The notes under the pieces were generated by a model. That model saw nothing but the letters and a program-made list of their open reading frames with translations, was not told the origin of the DNA and did no database searches. Below, piece by piece: positions 1-8,695 of a DNA stretch of 64,000 bases. The stretch comes from Streptacidiphilus sp. P02-A3a (GTDB lineage Bacteria; Actinomycetota; Actinomycetes; Streptomycetales; Streptomycetaceae): positions 7,015,922 through 7,079,921 of the forward strand of contig NZ_CP048289.1 in NCBI RefSeq assembly GCF_014084105.1, read 5' to 3'. Both the position numbers and the translations under genes were made by a program. The first letter of the stretch is position 1, and the number at the start of each line of letters is the position of its first letter.

Positions 1-183
1 GGGCCCTGGCAGGCGGTGCCGGAGGCAGGCGGCACGCCCCGGCTGCTCGCCACGGCAGTCGGACGGATCCAGGCCTTCAATCACCTCGACCGCGGTGACA
101 CCTTCGAGGTCGACGAACTGGTCGACAAGGTCTCACCCAGGGACTTCGACGCGCTCGTGCTGCCGGGCGGGGTGGCCCATCCC
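1..183 (+). pseudogene. DJ-1/PfpI family protein, internal fragment
   Basis: The frame entering from the left edge reads through residues resembling the middle of DJ-1/PfpI (type 1 glutamine-amidotransferase-like) proteins: AGGTP, then IQAFNHLD, then a segment ending ALVLPGGVAHPD just before the nucleophile-elbow region. The similarity stops near position 183 and low-complexity Arg/Pro coding follows to a stop at 256-258. The catalytic Cys/His part is therefore missing. I read this as the left piece of a gene destroyed by a deletion or insertion. The gene's start lies outside the window, so whether it was intact upstream cannot be seen. Confidence 0.55.
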
Positions 184-604
184 GACGCACCAACGCCTCG
201 CACGCCGCGTCGAGCGCGGCGGTGCCGTCGGCGACCGTCGCGTCGGCGGCGGCCTTGACGCGGGCCCCGGTGGCCGACAGCGGCAGCCCGGTCCACGGGC
301 GGAACAGCTTCGGCACGCCGGTGAGGTCGACGAGGTCGTGCGTCTGCCGGAAGACCACCTTGACGTCGAACACACAGGCCGGCTCGCCGCCGTCCGGGGT
401 GAAGCGAACCACGGGTGAGTCGGGTGACGCCGCCATCCACTCCGCCCGCGCCGCCACCGCGGTGGCGGTGACCGATCCGACGGAGAGATCGGCTCGGCGG
501 CATCCCGCAGGAGTACCAACATGCCGCTTGACCAGTCCGAATGTCTCATCGACATCCGCAGGCCCGGCGTCACCGAGCTGTGCGGCAGGCCCTTCGCCGT
601 GCAC
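184..604 (-). other. Coding-like remnant of unknown family
   Basis: The minus strand has an open frame from 604 to 77. Its middle part, about residues 40-140, reads like ordinary protein: a stretch with EWMAASPDSPVVRF and then VFRQTHDLVDLTGVPKLF. Both ends look like junctions. The beginning has no recognisable start context, and the end runs antisense into the PfpI fragment. I do not recognise the family. It is probably another gene remnant in a rearranged stretch, and a chance open frame in GC-rich DNA cannot be excluded. Confidence 0.25.
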
Positions 605-611
605 TGGCTGG

Positions 612-3593
612 TCAGATCGGCTGCGGTTCGAAGTCCCAGTAGGGCCGGTCCCGGCGGCGGACCGCGACGGTGTGAGGGTGCTCGGGGCCCAGGAAGCGGG
701 AGAGGCGGGAGAGCACGTCGCTCTCGACCCGGGCCGCCTCCTCGGCCTCGCGCACCAGGCGCAGGTCCATGGCGAGTGCGGCCTGGCAGGAGAACGTCAG
801 GGGGTGCTCCAGGCCGAGCACGGCGCTGGCCCGGGCCAGCGTGTCCCGGCTGAGCTCCAGTGCGCCCTCGTCGTCGCCGGAGAGCTGTCGTGCGGCGGAC
901 AGGTTGAGTTCGCAGCCGAGCGTCCAGGGGTGGTCCGCGCCGACGGCGGAGGCCATGGCCTCCCATGCCTCGGCGGCGATCCGCAGCGCCGTCTGCCGCT
1001 CGCCGTAGAGCTGGTGGAGCAGGGCCAGGTTGCCACGGGTGCCAATCGTGTAGGGGTGCGCGGGGCCGACGAGCTCGTGGTACAGGTTCGTCACGGTCTG
1101 GGAGAGCTCCGCGGCGGCGGTGAGTTCGCCGCTCTGGCGCAGGAAGGTCGCCCAGTCCGCCTGCACCAGTAGCGTGTCCGGACTGCCGGGGCCGTGCAAC
1201 TGGACCGACGAGGTCACCACGGACCGCATCAGCTGGGCGCCGCTCGCCAGGTCCCCACTGCGGCGCAGGCACTGGGCAAGGTTGTGCTCGGCGGCCAGGG
1301 TGGCGGGATTGCCCGGGCCGAGGATCTGGCGGTGCTGACGGGCATTCAGCTCCTGCCGGGACTGGGCCTCCGGGTAGCGTCCGAGCAGGCGCAGCAGCCG
1401 GGCGTATTGGAGCCCGGCCTCCAGGGTCTGGTGGTGACCGCGACGCAGCAGCCGCTCCCGCACCGCGAGGACCTCGCCGTGCATGGCCAGCGCCTCCTGG
1501 TAGCGGCCGAGGAGTCCCAGCGCGAGCCCGAAGTTGCCACGGGCCTGCAGGGTGGCCGGGTCCTCCGGGCCGAGGACCGCGCTGTACTGCTGCCAGACGG
1601 ACTCGTAGAGGTCGTGCGCCTCCTCCAGCTCGGCGAGCGCCATCAGGGTGCCGCCGAGCCCGTTCTGGGCCAACAGCAGGTCGGTGTCGCCGGGCGGGCG
1701 GTCGGCCAGTTCGGCGACCAGTCGGCGGCCGATCAGCGCCGCCTGGTGGTAGCGGCCGGACCGGCGTTCCAGATTGGCCTGTTGGTACTGGACCTTCAGC
1801 AGGTCCCGGTCCTCGGCGGGCAGTTGGTCGCGCCATCGGGCGTACACCGTCTCGGCCAGCTCGCGGCCGGTGGTGTACTCACCGCGCAGTTTGAGGTATT
1901 CGATGCAGTTGAGGACCAGCTCGCGCACCGCCGGGTCGTCGCTGTCGAACGCTCCAGCCGGCTCCAGTTGCGGGAACAGCTCGGCGTAGGTCGGCCACTC
2001 GCTCGCGTCACCCGGCCGACGAGGGTCGGCCCCGACCAGTACTTGGCAAGCGGTGGCTGTCATGGCGCGTCGTTCCTCGATGGAGAGCTCGGTTCGGAGA
2101 AAGCTGTGGTAGAGCCGGTGCATCCGGACGCTGGACACGGTGGCGTCGGCGGGGTTGCCGGTGCTCCGGTAGTCGAGCCGCACGACCGTCGCGTCCGAGA
2201 TCCGGGCCAGCGCGCCGTGCCAGGCGATCGGGTCGGCCGCGAGCCGGGCCATGTGCTCCGGAAGGCTGCCGCGGGGCGCCCGCTCGACCAGTCGCACGGG
2301 GATCCGGTCGGGTGCGAACTGGGCCATCAGGTTGAGCAGTTCGGCCGCCGCCGGGTACTGCTCCCGGAGCGTGTTCAACGTTATCGACCAGGCCGTCTTG
2401 AAGCCGCGGGGGTAGTCCTCGTCGATCCCGAAGCCGACCTGGTCCAGCTGGCCGCCGGTGATCTGGGCGACGTAGACGGCCACCGGCATCGTGTTGGTGT
2501 GCAGCCAGGACGCGGTCTGCGCCAGCATCAGCGGCAGGTCTTGGACGGCCTCGGCGAGCAGGTCCGCCTCTGCCGGGGTCAGCCGGGGCGCGCGGCGGCG
2601 CGCGTACGCGACGCTCTCGTCGCGGTTGAACGGCTTGACTGCGATCTCCGGGAACCCGCTCATGGCCGCCCAGGGCCGGTCGAGGGTGGTGACCAGCACG
2701 TGCCCGGGGCCCTCGGGGAGGAGGTCCGCCACCGACTCCGGGCTGTCGGCGCCGTCGAAGACCAGCAGCCACGGGCGGTACGGAACACCCCGGCGCAGCG
2801 CCTCGTGGGTGGCGCGGATCTGCCCGCCGACCTCGTGTCCGGCGGAGAGCCGCAGCATGGCGGCGAGCTCGGCGAGGCCGTCGCGTGCGGTGGCCCGGCG
2901 GCGGGCGTCGACCCAGTGGACCAACTCGTAGTGGTTGCCGAAGCGGTGGGCGTACTCCATGGCGATGGCCGTCTTGCCGACACCCGCCGGTCCGTGCAGG
3001 GCGAGCCGGGTGCCGGTCGGACCGCTCACGGTGAGTTCCTCGAACAGGTCCTCCAGGATGGCGTCCCGCCCGGTGAAACTCTGGGTGCGGCGCGGGATGT
3101 GGTAGACCTCGGGCGGGTCGAGCGGGAACCTGGGCGCGCCTTCGCGCGGCGCCGGGAGCGCGGTCGGCGGCAACTCAAGGCACTGCAGCAGCAGGCGGTG
3201 CGCCTCCACCTGGTCGAGGTTGCGCAGGTCGGCCGGGACCAGCGCGGCGACGGCCGTGGGCAGCGCGGCGTTCGCGACGCTCACGGCGGCGAAGCGGTCC
3301 CGGTGCAGGTGGACGATCTCGCGCAGCGCCGCGTTCCACTCCTCGTTGGTGCGCGGGCCGAGCCGGAAGTACCAGTCGTCGAGTACGAGCAGGAGCTTGC
3401 CGGGGGCCTTGAGCAGGTCGGAGAGCGCCTCGGCCAGCGGGGCCTCCGCGCCCGGGTCCCAGCGCAGCAGCGAGGCGCGGTGACCGATCCGGGCGAGTTG
3501 GTGCGCGATCCACGCGGCCCAGGGCCGGTTGAACCCGGCGTAACTGATCGTGATGTGTCGGCCGGGACCGCTGCTCCGGAACTCGTCGATCAC
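612..3593 (-). CDS. fxsT: FxsT-type TIR/NB-ARC/TPR protein
   Basis: A 993-residue NLR-like protein starting at GTG. The N-terminus (about residues 10-125) looks like a TIR domain (HITISYAGFNRPWAAWIA, later LLLVLDDWYF). An NB-ARC STAND ATPase follows, with Walker A GPAGVGKT near residue 200. From about residue 560 to the end there are tandem TPR repeats of the NB-ARC/TPR type (recurring LG.EHP/LG..DP.TL units). This architecture is that of the TPR protein accompanying FxSxx-COOH peptide systems. It lies 110 bp after the radical SAM gene and is probably the last gene of the operon. The likely role is a sensor or switch whose TPR surface binds a ligand or the modified peptide and whose TIR domain is the output. 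That role is inference; only the domain order is visible. Confidence 0.85.
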   Translation of the reverse strand: MIDEFRSSGPGRHITISYAGFNRPWAAWIAHQLARIGHRASLLRWDPGAEAPLAEALSDLLKAPGKLLLVLDDWYFRLGPRTNEEWNAALREIVHLHRDRFAAVSVANAALPTAVAALVPADLRNLDQVEAHRLLLQCLELPPTALPAPREGAPRFPLDPPEVYHIPRRTQSFTGRDAILEDLFEELTVSGPTGTRLALHGPAGVGKTAIAMEYAHRFGNHYELVHWVDARRRATARDGLAELAAMLRLSAGHEVGGQIRATHEALRRGVPYRPWLLVFDGADSPESVADLLPEGPGHVLVTTLDRPWAAMSGFPEIAVKPFNRDESVAYARRRAPRLTPAEADLLAEAVQDLPLMLAQTASWLHTNTMPVAVYVAQITGGQLDQVGFGIDEDYPRGFKTAWSITLNTLREQYPAAAELLNLMAQFAPDRIPVRLVERAPRGSLPEHMARLAADPIAWHGALARISDATVVRLDYRSTGNPADATVSSVRMHRLYHSFLRTELSIEERRAMTATACQVLVGADPRRPGDASEWPTYAELFPQLEPAGAFDSDDPAVRELVLNCIEYLKLRGEYTTGRELAETVYARWRDQLPAEDRDLLKVQYQQANLERRSGRYHQAALIGRRLVAELADRPPGDTDLLLAQNGLGGTLMALAELEEAHDLYESVWQQYSAVLGPEDPATLQARGNFGLALGLLGRYQEALAMHGEVLAVRERLLRRGHHQTLEAGLQYARLLRLLGRYPEAQSRQELNARQHRQILGPGNPATLAAEHNLAQCLRRSGDLASGAQLMRSVVTSSVQLHGPGSPDTLLVQADWATFLRQSGELTAAAELSQTVTNLYHELVGPAHPYTIGTRGNLALLHQLYGERQTALRIAAEAWEAMASAVGADHPWTLGCELNLSAARQLSGDDEGALELSRDTLARASAVLGLEHPLTFSCQAALAMDLRLVREAEEAARVESDVLSRLSRFLGPEHPHTVAVRRRDRPYWDFEPQPI

Positions 3594-3703
3594 GGTGGCT
3601 CTCTCTCGTCTGCGTCCAGCCGACCTGGGAGGCCTGGGATGCCTGTCGGCGGCCAGGCCCCGGAGTGGCCTCCCGGCTCCAGATTAGTGGATCTGTCGGA
3701 TAC

Positions 3704-4966
3704 TCAGAAACACTGCGCCACAGGCGAGTCTGGCACATCAGTTCGGAATCCGGCTGGCTGCCCGGCCACCTCGGACAGGGCGCCCGCGATGTGGCGGATG
3801 AGCGGTTCGAGGTCAGTGCAGTAGACGGACGGATTACGGAACCCCTCTCCGTGGCGGAACCGGTGGACGTAGTTCCCGCCGCCGCAGACGGTGACGAGGG
3901 GACACTCCAGGCACTCCCGCGCCAGTGCGTCCCGACCGAGTTGGCGGGCGACCACACCGGGGTGGTCGAGGGCCGCGTCGAAAGGGTGGTGGAACACGTC
4001 GAGCCCGGTCCCGCCCGCCCCGTGGTAGGCCGAGCGGATGGCGTCCACCTGCTCGATGGCCCCGTTGGTGTCCACGACGACGGCGGCCACCGGTGACAGG
4101 CCGACGGCCTCGTTGGTGCCGGGCCGGCCGAGCAGCAGTCCGATGATCTCGTGGAAGAGCCGGATCGGCGGGCCGGGCCCGGGGTCGGCCCACCACTGGT
4201 CGAAGACCCGGATCAGCCAGTCGCCGTGCCGACCCGCCGGACCGCTCGGCGGCGCCGACCAGTTGGCGTGCGGCAGCAGCAGGTCGAGGACGGGTGGGGC
4301 GAGTGCGGCGAGCGAGCGGTAGACCTCGACCGGATCGCTCTCGACGTCGATGGTGGTGAGGATGCCCGCGTAACTTCCGGGCCGGCCCGCCAGCAGCCGG
4401 GCCGCGCGCAGCACGGCGGGCCAGGACGACCGGCCGGCGTGGTCGGTCCGGTGCCGGTTCAGTGCCGCGGTGCCGCCGTCCAGGCTGAGCCCGACCCCGA
4501 TACCGGCTCCGGCCAGCCTGTCCAGCACCCGCTCGGTCAGCAGGGTGCCATTGGTCTGCACGGACACCTGGGCCGTGCACCAGGGCGGCAGCGCCTCCCG
4601 CACCGCCTGCGCGAGCCCGATCAGCGGGCCGGGCCCGAGCAGCAGCGGTTCGCCACCGTGCAGGTCGACCCTGATCGCGCCGAGCCGGTGGGTCCGCACG
4701 TGCTCGCCGATCCGGGCGGCGGTGTGCAGGGCGGTGCGCGAGGGGAGCTGCACGGGTCTGCTCCGCCAGGTCTGGTCGGGGCCTTCGTAGAGGTAGCAGT
4801 AGTCGCAGGCGAGGTTGCACCGGCTGCTGGTCTTCAGTACGAACTGCCGGAACGGCGTCGGCGCCCTTCCGGCGCGGCGCAGCCCTGGCACGTCCAGCTG
4901 GAGCAGCGGCCACGGTGCCGGGCAGCCGTCAGGCCCCAGGACCCGCAGGTGCTCGGGCTCGCGCAC
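3704..4966 (-). CDS. fxsB: FxsB-type radical SAM/SPASM peptide maturase
   Basis: About 420 residues from a GTG that overlaps the stop of the small peptide gene (TAGTG), so translation is coupled. The radical SAM cluster motif CxxxCxxC is C50-C54-C57 (CNLACDYCYLY), followed by a GGEPLL SAM-binding segment. A C-terminal auxiliary cluster region starts near residue 350 (CLECPLVTVCGGGNYVHRF and the later PSVYC), as in FxsB proteins. Known members of this clan crosslink an aromatic side chain to a beta carbon in a small precursor, forming a cyclophane. A longer open frame extends upstream to 5059, but the in-frame GTG at the overlap fits family length and gene spacing. The likely substrate is the adjacent peptide. 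Confidence 0.88.
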   Translation of the reverse strand: MREPEHLRVLGPDGCPAPWPLLQLDVPGLRRAGRAPTPFRQFVLKTSSRCNLACDYCYLYEGPDQTWRSRPVQLPSRTALHTAARIGEHVRTHRLGAIRVDLHGGEPLLLGPGPLIGLAQAVREALPPWCTAQVSVQTNGTLLTERVLDRLAGAGIGVGLSLDGGTAALNRHRTDHAGRSSWPAVLRAARLLAGRPGSYAGILTTIDVESDPVEVYRSLAALAPPVLDLLLPHANWSAPPSGPAGRHGDWLIRVFDQWWADPGPGPPIRLFHEIIGLLLGRPGTNEAVGLSPVAAVVVDTNGAIEQVDAIRSAYHGAGGTGLDVFHHPFDAALDHPGVVARQLGRDALARECLECPLVTVCGGGNYVHRFRHGEGFRNPSVYCTDLEPLIRHIAGALSEVAGQPAGFRTDVPDSPVAQCF

Positions 4967-5235
4967 TAGTCGACCGTCTCGCCCGGGCCGCCCGTACGGA
5001 GCCGGCGAAGCGCCATGCTGTCGCCGTACTCGGCGACGGCCTCCTCGGGGGCGGGCCACCAGGAGAGCAGGTCCGCCGCCACCGCTGCCAGCGCGGGCGG
5101 GCGCCCGGCCCCAGCCAGGGCCGCGAGATCGACGCCGGACAGGTCCGGCAGCGGCTCGCGTGGGCGCGCGGACTGCCTCCGTACGGTACCGATGTCACCC
5201 AGCGCGATGACGGGACGGCCGGACTGACTGGGCAC
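4966..5235 (-). CDS. FxsA-like RiPP precursor without an FxSxx tail
   Basis: An 89-residue peptide is read from GTG at 5235, preceded by a strong purine run (GGGGAGAGGGG). An earlier in-frame GTG at 5268 would add 11 residues and has a poorer site. The middle carries LPDLSGVDLAALA, which resembles the leader of FxsA peptides. The stop overlaps the start of the radical SAM gene, the usual precursor-maturase arrangement. FxsA proteins end in F-x-S-x-x. This one has EYGDSMALRRL about 20 residues before the end and finishes GGPGETVD. The aromatic/Asp/Ser cluster YGDS is the likeliest crosslink site, but that is inference. It is either a variant precursor family or one whose C-terminal tail is trimmed. 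Confidence 0.6.
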   Translation of the reverse strand: MPSQSGRPVIALGDIGTVRRQSARPREPLPDLSGVDLAALAGAGRPPALAAVAADLLSWWPAPEEAVAEYGDSMALRRLRTGGPGETVD

Positions 5236-5331
5236 GCGCCCCCCTCTCCCCCGCTGTGCCGTGAGCACGCCGAACTCGGACTGCGCTGCTTGCCTATTCC
5301 CGAACTCCGGTGCGGGGAAACCTGGTTGGCA

Positions 5332-8300
5332 TCAGCCCTCCGGGTTGGCCCCGGCTTGCGGGCCGAGCACCGCCAGCCGCTGCCTGGTCGCCACGGCCTC
5401 CGGGTCCGCGGTGGCCCCCGCCTCCTGCCACAAAGCGCCGGCCCGGCGGTAGGCTGCCAGCGCCTGCTCCCGGCCCGCGACGCGCTCCAGCACCTGGCCG
5501 CGGCGGTGGTTGGCCCGGGCCGCGACCAGTGGCAGGCCCGCGCGCAAGGCGTTCGACGCCGCCCGCAGGTAGCGCGTCGAGGCCAGCTCCAGGAGCCGGG
5601 CGGTGCCGGTGACCGAGCCCAGCTCGACATCGATGTCGGCGAGCTCAAGGTGGATCTGGGACAGCAGCGCGGGGTCGGCGCTGCACCGCGCCGCCGACTC
5701 CAGCGCCCACTGGGCCTCGTAGAGATCGGCGCGGCGGTGCCTGGCCCGGTACCGGGCCCGCAGGGTGCGGGAGAACAGCAGCTGCCGTTCGGCGAGTTCG
5801 GGAGCGTCGTCCAGAGTCTCCGCGACGGCCTCGCGCAGGCTCATGACCGCCTCGTCCACGACCGACGCCGAGGTGCCCCCCGCACCGGGCGGGTTCTCCT
5901 CGGCCGCGGCCACCCGGGCGAGCAGCACCTCGCCCCTGGCGGCGAGGACTTCGACGCGCTCCGGCTTGTCCACGGGCAGCAGCGCGAGCGCCTGGGTCAG
6001 GCAGGAGTCGGCGTGCACCAGCCGCGCGGGGTCTGTCTCCCGGGCCCAGAGCAGCAGATCCACCTGGGCCAGCCTGCGCAGGGCCTCGGGGCGCCACTGC
6101 GGGGTCTCGCCGTCCCGCCGGGCGTACCCACCGCCGTCGAGTCCGTCGAGGCCGTCGAGGCGCAGCAGCCGCTGCAGAGTCTCCTCGGCCCGGCCCAGGG
6201 CCCAGTCGTCGGTCGGCAGCAGGCGCGTCCGCAGCATCAGCGCGTCCGAGAGCGCCAGCAGGGCCCGGGCGTGGTCCGGCTCCGCGGCTTCCTCCGCGTC
6301 GAGCAGCGCGACGGCCGACTCCAGCGCGTCCACCGCCCGCAGCACGCACTCCTGCGCGCCGGTGGCCTCCCACTCCTCGGCCAGCTCCCGCGCCCGGTCG
6401 GACAACACCAGGCCGAGGGTCAGCTGGAGTTCGGCCGGGAGGCGCTCGGGCGGCCACCGGGTCACCAGCGTCCGCAGGGCCTCCTCGGCCTCCACCAGCA
6501 GGCGCAGCCGTTCCGGCCGTTCGGTGTCGGCTCCCGGGGCCAGGCCCGCACGGTCGGCCTGCCACTGCTCCGCGCGGTAGTGCAGCCGCAGCGCCGAGGC
6601 GTGGCCGACCGCGGCGGCGGCGAGCTGCGGTGACGGGAGCGGCGCGTGCTCCAGGCAGGCCCGCCACAGGTCCTCGGCCGGCAGCAGGTCGGCCAGCACG
6701 CCGGGCAGGGCGCCGGGCAGGGCGCCGCCCTCGTGGCAGAGCCCGGCTCGCTCCGCGAGCAGCCCGGCGAGCAGCACGGAGAGGTCGAGCCGGCGCGTCG
6801 GCCAGTCGGAGTCCGACCCGGCGGACCAGACCGACAGGGCCTCCCGCGCGGTCCGCACGCCCTCGTCCAGGAACGCCGGATCGCGCCAGACCCGCCAGGC
6901 CGCGTCCAGGCCGCGGGCCAGTGCCTCGCCGGCGGACGGCCCGGCCGCGCGCAGCAGTTGCAGGGCCTGCAGCAGATGGCCGGCGGAGCCGTCCCGCCGG
7001 TACCGTTCGAGCAGCAGTTCTCCGCCTCTGGCCGGGTCGTGCAGCGCGAGGGCGGGTTCGAAGCGCCGCAGCACCTGCTCGGAGACGCGGGCGAACGGCT
7101 CCGGGACGGCGCCGGAGCCGGTCACCGGTTCCCGTCCGGTGTCGGCCAGCGAGGAAACCGCGACCGCTGGCAGGTTGCGGGCGCCGCGGCCGAAGTTCCG
7201 CTCGATGTAGAGCGAACAGTGCTTGAGCACGAGCGCCGCCTCGCCGGTGGTGAGCCGGTCCAGCAGCAGGTCCCGGACACCGGAGGCGAAGTCGAACCAC
7301 AGCTGGTCCGGCGGGCCGGGCGGCCGGGCGGCCTGCGGGGCGGCCTGGGGCAGCAGCAGATCGCTGATCAGCACCTCAGCGAGCTCGGCCGTGCCGCTGT
7401 CCGGGAGCATCGCCCGCTGGACCAGAAGGATCACTGGCAGCGTGAGGGCAGCGGCCGACAGGTACATCGCCAGCCGCCTGGCGGCGGGTGATGCCTGGCG
7501 CTCGAAGCGGCGCAGCAGGTCGTCCGCCGACGAGGGCGCCCAGTCGGCGGACCCGCCCGCTCCCGTCGGCCCGGCATCGGGACCGGGGTGGTCGGGCCTG
7601 CCGTCCTGGGGCAGCCAGAGCGCCGCGCACTGCAACGACAGTCCGGCGGCGCTGCTGGTCAGCTGGGCCCAGGCGCTCAGCGCGGCGGGCTCGGGGCTCA
7701 GGACGGGGAGCGCCAGCCGGTCCGCGGGGCCCGACGGCCGACTGCCGGGGCGTTCCGGCAGGAACGCGGGGGCCTGGTAGTCGCCGGGCCGACGGCACAG
7801 CCGACCGGCCTGCGGCCGCAGCTCGGTCCGCCCCCAGAGGCGCTGAGGCAGCGGCTGGACCAGGGCGACCGGTGTGTGCCTGCTCCACCGGTGGAGCAGG
7901 CGCTGCAGCGAGCCGTCCCGCCACAGCGGGCCGGTGCCGTCGCTCAGCACCAGGCTGATCAGCCGCCCCGTCGGGTCGTACAGCTCGTCGGCCCGGCGGG
8001 CGGGCCCCAGGCGGTGGCGGGACGCACCGACCCAGCGCCCCTGGGAGTCGGGCCCGAGGGCTTCGCTGGTCAGATAGTGGATCGTCACCTTCCGGAAGGC
8101 ACCCACTCGTTCGAATGCCTCCCGCAGTCCCTGGAGCAGCGGCTCCCAGACGGCCATGGCGGTGGAGGCGTCCATGAGCAGCTGCAACTCGGCTTCCCTG
8201 CGGGGAAGTTCGTGCAGGACCGGGAGAACGAGACCGGTCCGCGCGCAGTTGTCGGCGGTCGCCTGCTCGTCGAGCTCCGTCCGCGCCGACCGCACCCGGG

Positions 8301-8691
8301 GGCGGTAGCGCTGGAACGGACGCAGCGCGCGCTGCAGGGTCAGCGGGTCCGGCAGCGCGGCCCCTGAGGGAACGTCGACCTCACCGAAGGAGGCCAGCCG
8401 ACCGGGCCGGGCCAGGCTCCGGTCGGCGGGCCTGGACCAGTGCGGCGACGGGCTGTCACGTGGCACCAGGTCGAGCAGGTCGCGGTCGTCGTCGCCTGGG
8501 TGGCCGTCGAGCGCGGCGGGATCCGCCGTCCCTCCGGCTCCTGCCGGTCCGGCGGGCTCGCCCGGGAGCCACTGGCTCAGCCAGAGCGCGTCGGAGAGCT
8601 CCTCGGCGTCCAGCTCCACCCCGTGGCCCCGCAGCACGCCCACGAGGTCGACCAGCGCTCTCCGTCCGGATCCGCCCGCCTCCCCCGGCAC
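5332..8691 (-). CDS. SAV_2336-type protein of a VMAP/MoxR system
   Basis: 1119 residues from a GTG that begins 4 bp after the MoxR gene stop. The N-terminus (ALVDLVGVLRGHGVELDAEEL, then a WLPGEP segment) is the signature of SAV_2336 N-terminal domain proteins, found beside MoxR ATPases and trypsin-like peptidases in actinomycetes. The region around residues 160-450 looks like the vWA-type part (AELQLLMDASTAMAVW carries a possible D-x-S-x metal-site motif). The C-terminal half is Ala/Leu-rich helical repeat. I infer a scaffold or adaptor partner of the MoxR ATPase in an NTP-dependent conflict system. The exact biochemical role is unknown. Confidence 0.75.
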   Translation of the reverse strand: MPGEAGGSGRRALVDLVGVLRGHGVELDAEELSDALWLSQWLPGEPAGPAGAGGTADPAALDGHPGDDDRDLLDLVPRDSPSPHWSRPADRSLARPGRLASFGEVDVPSGAALPDPLTLQRALRPFQRYRPRVRSARTELDEQATADNCARTGLVLPVLHELPRREAELQLLMDASTAMAVWEPLLQGLREAFERVGAFRKVTIHYLTSEALGPDSQGRWVGASRHRLGPARRADELYDPTGRLISLVLSDGTGPLWRDGSLQRLLHRWSRHTPVALVQPLPQRLWGRTELRPQAGRLCRRPGDYQAPAFLPERPGSRPSGPADRLALPVLSPEPAALSAWAQLTSSAAGLSLQCAALWLPQDGRPDHPGPDAGPTGAGGSADWAPSSADDLLRRFERQASPAARRLAMYLSAAALTLPVILLVQRAMLPDSGTAELAEVLISDLLLPQAAPQAARPPGPPDQLWFDFASGVRDLLLDRLTTGEAALVLKHCSLYIERNFGRGARNLPAVAVSSLADTGREPVTGSGAVPEPFARVSEQVLRRFEPALALHDPARGGELLLERYRRDGSAGHLLQALQLLRAAGPSAGEALARGLDAAWRVWRDPAFLDEGVRTAREALSVWSAGSDSDWPTRRLDLSVLLAGLLAERAGLCHEGGALPGALPGVLADLLPAEDLWRACLEHAPLPSPQLAAAAVGHASALRLHYRAEQWQADRAGLAPGADTERPERLRLLVEAEEALRTLVTRWPPERLPAELQLTLGLVLSDRARELAEEWEATGAQECVLRAVDALESAVALLDAEEAAEPDHARALLALSDALMLRTRLLPTDDWALGRAEETLQRLLRLDGLDGLDGGGYARRDGETPQWRPEALRRLAQVDLLLWARETDPARLVHADSCLTQALALLPVDKPERVEVLAARGEVLLARVAAAEENPPGAGGTSASVVDEAVMSLREAVAETLDDAPELAERQLLFSRTLRARYRARHRRADLYEAQWALESAARCSADPALLSQIHLELADIDVELGSVTGTARLLELASTRYLRAASNALRAGLPLVAARANHRRGQVLERVAGREQALAAYRRAGALWQEAGATADPEAVATRQRLAVLGPQAGANPEG

Positions 8692-8695
8692 GGTG

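Noticed and set aside
1194..3824. A long plus-strand open frame opposite the TIR/NB-ARC/TPR gene
   Set aside because: Low-complexity translation with no motif; the opposite strand has clear Walker A and TPR repeats.
5236..5268. GTG 5268 as the start of the FxsA-like peptide
   Set aside because: GTG 5235 has a much stronger purine-rich ribosome site and gives a peptide length closer to the family.
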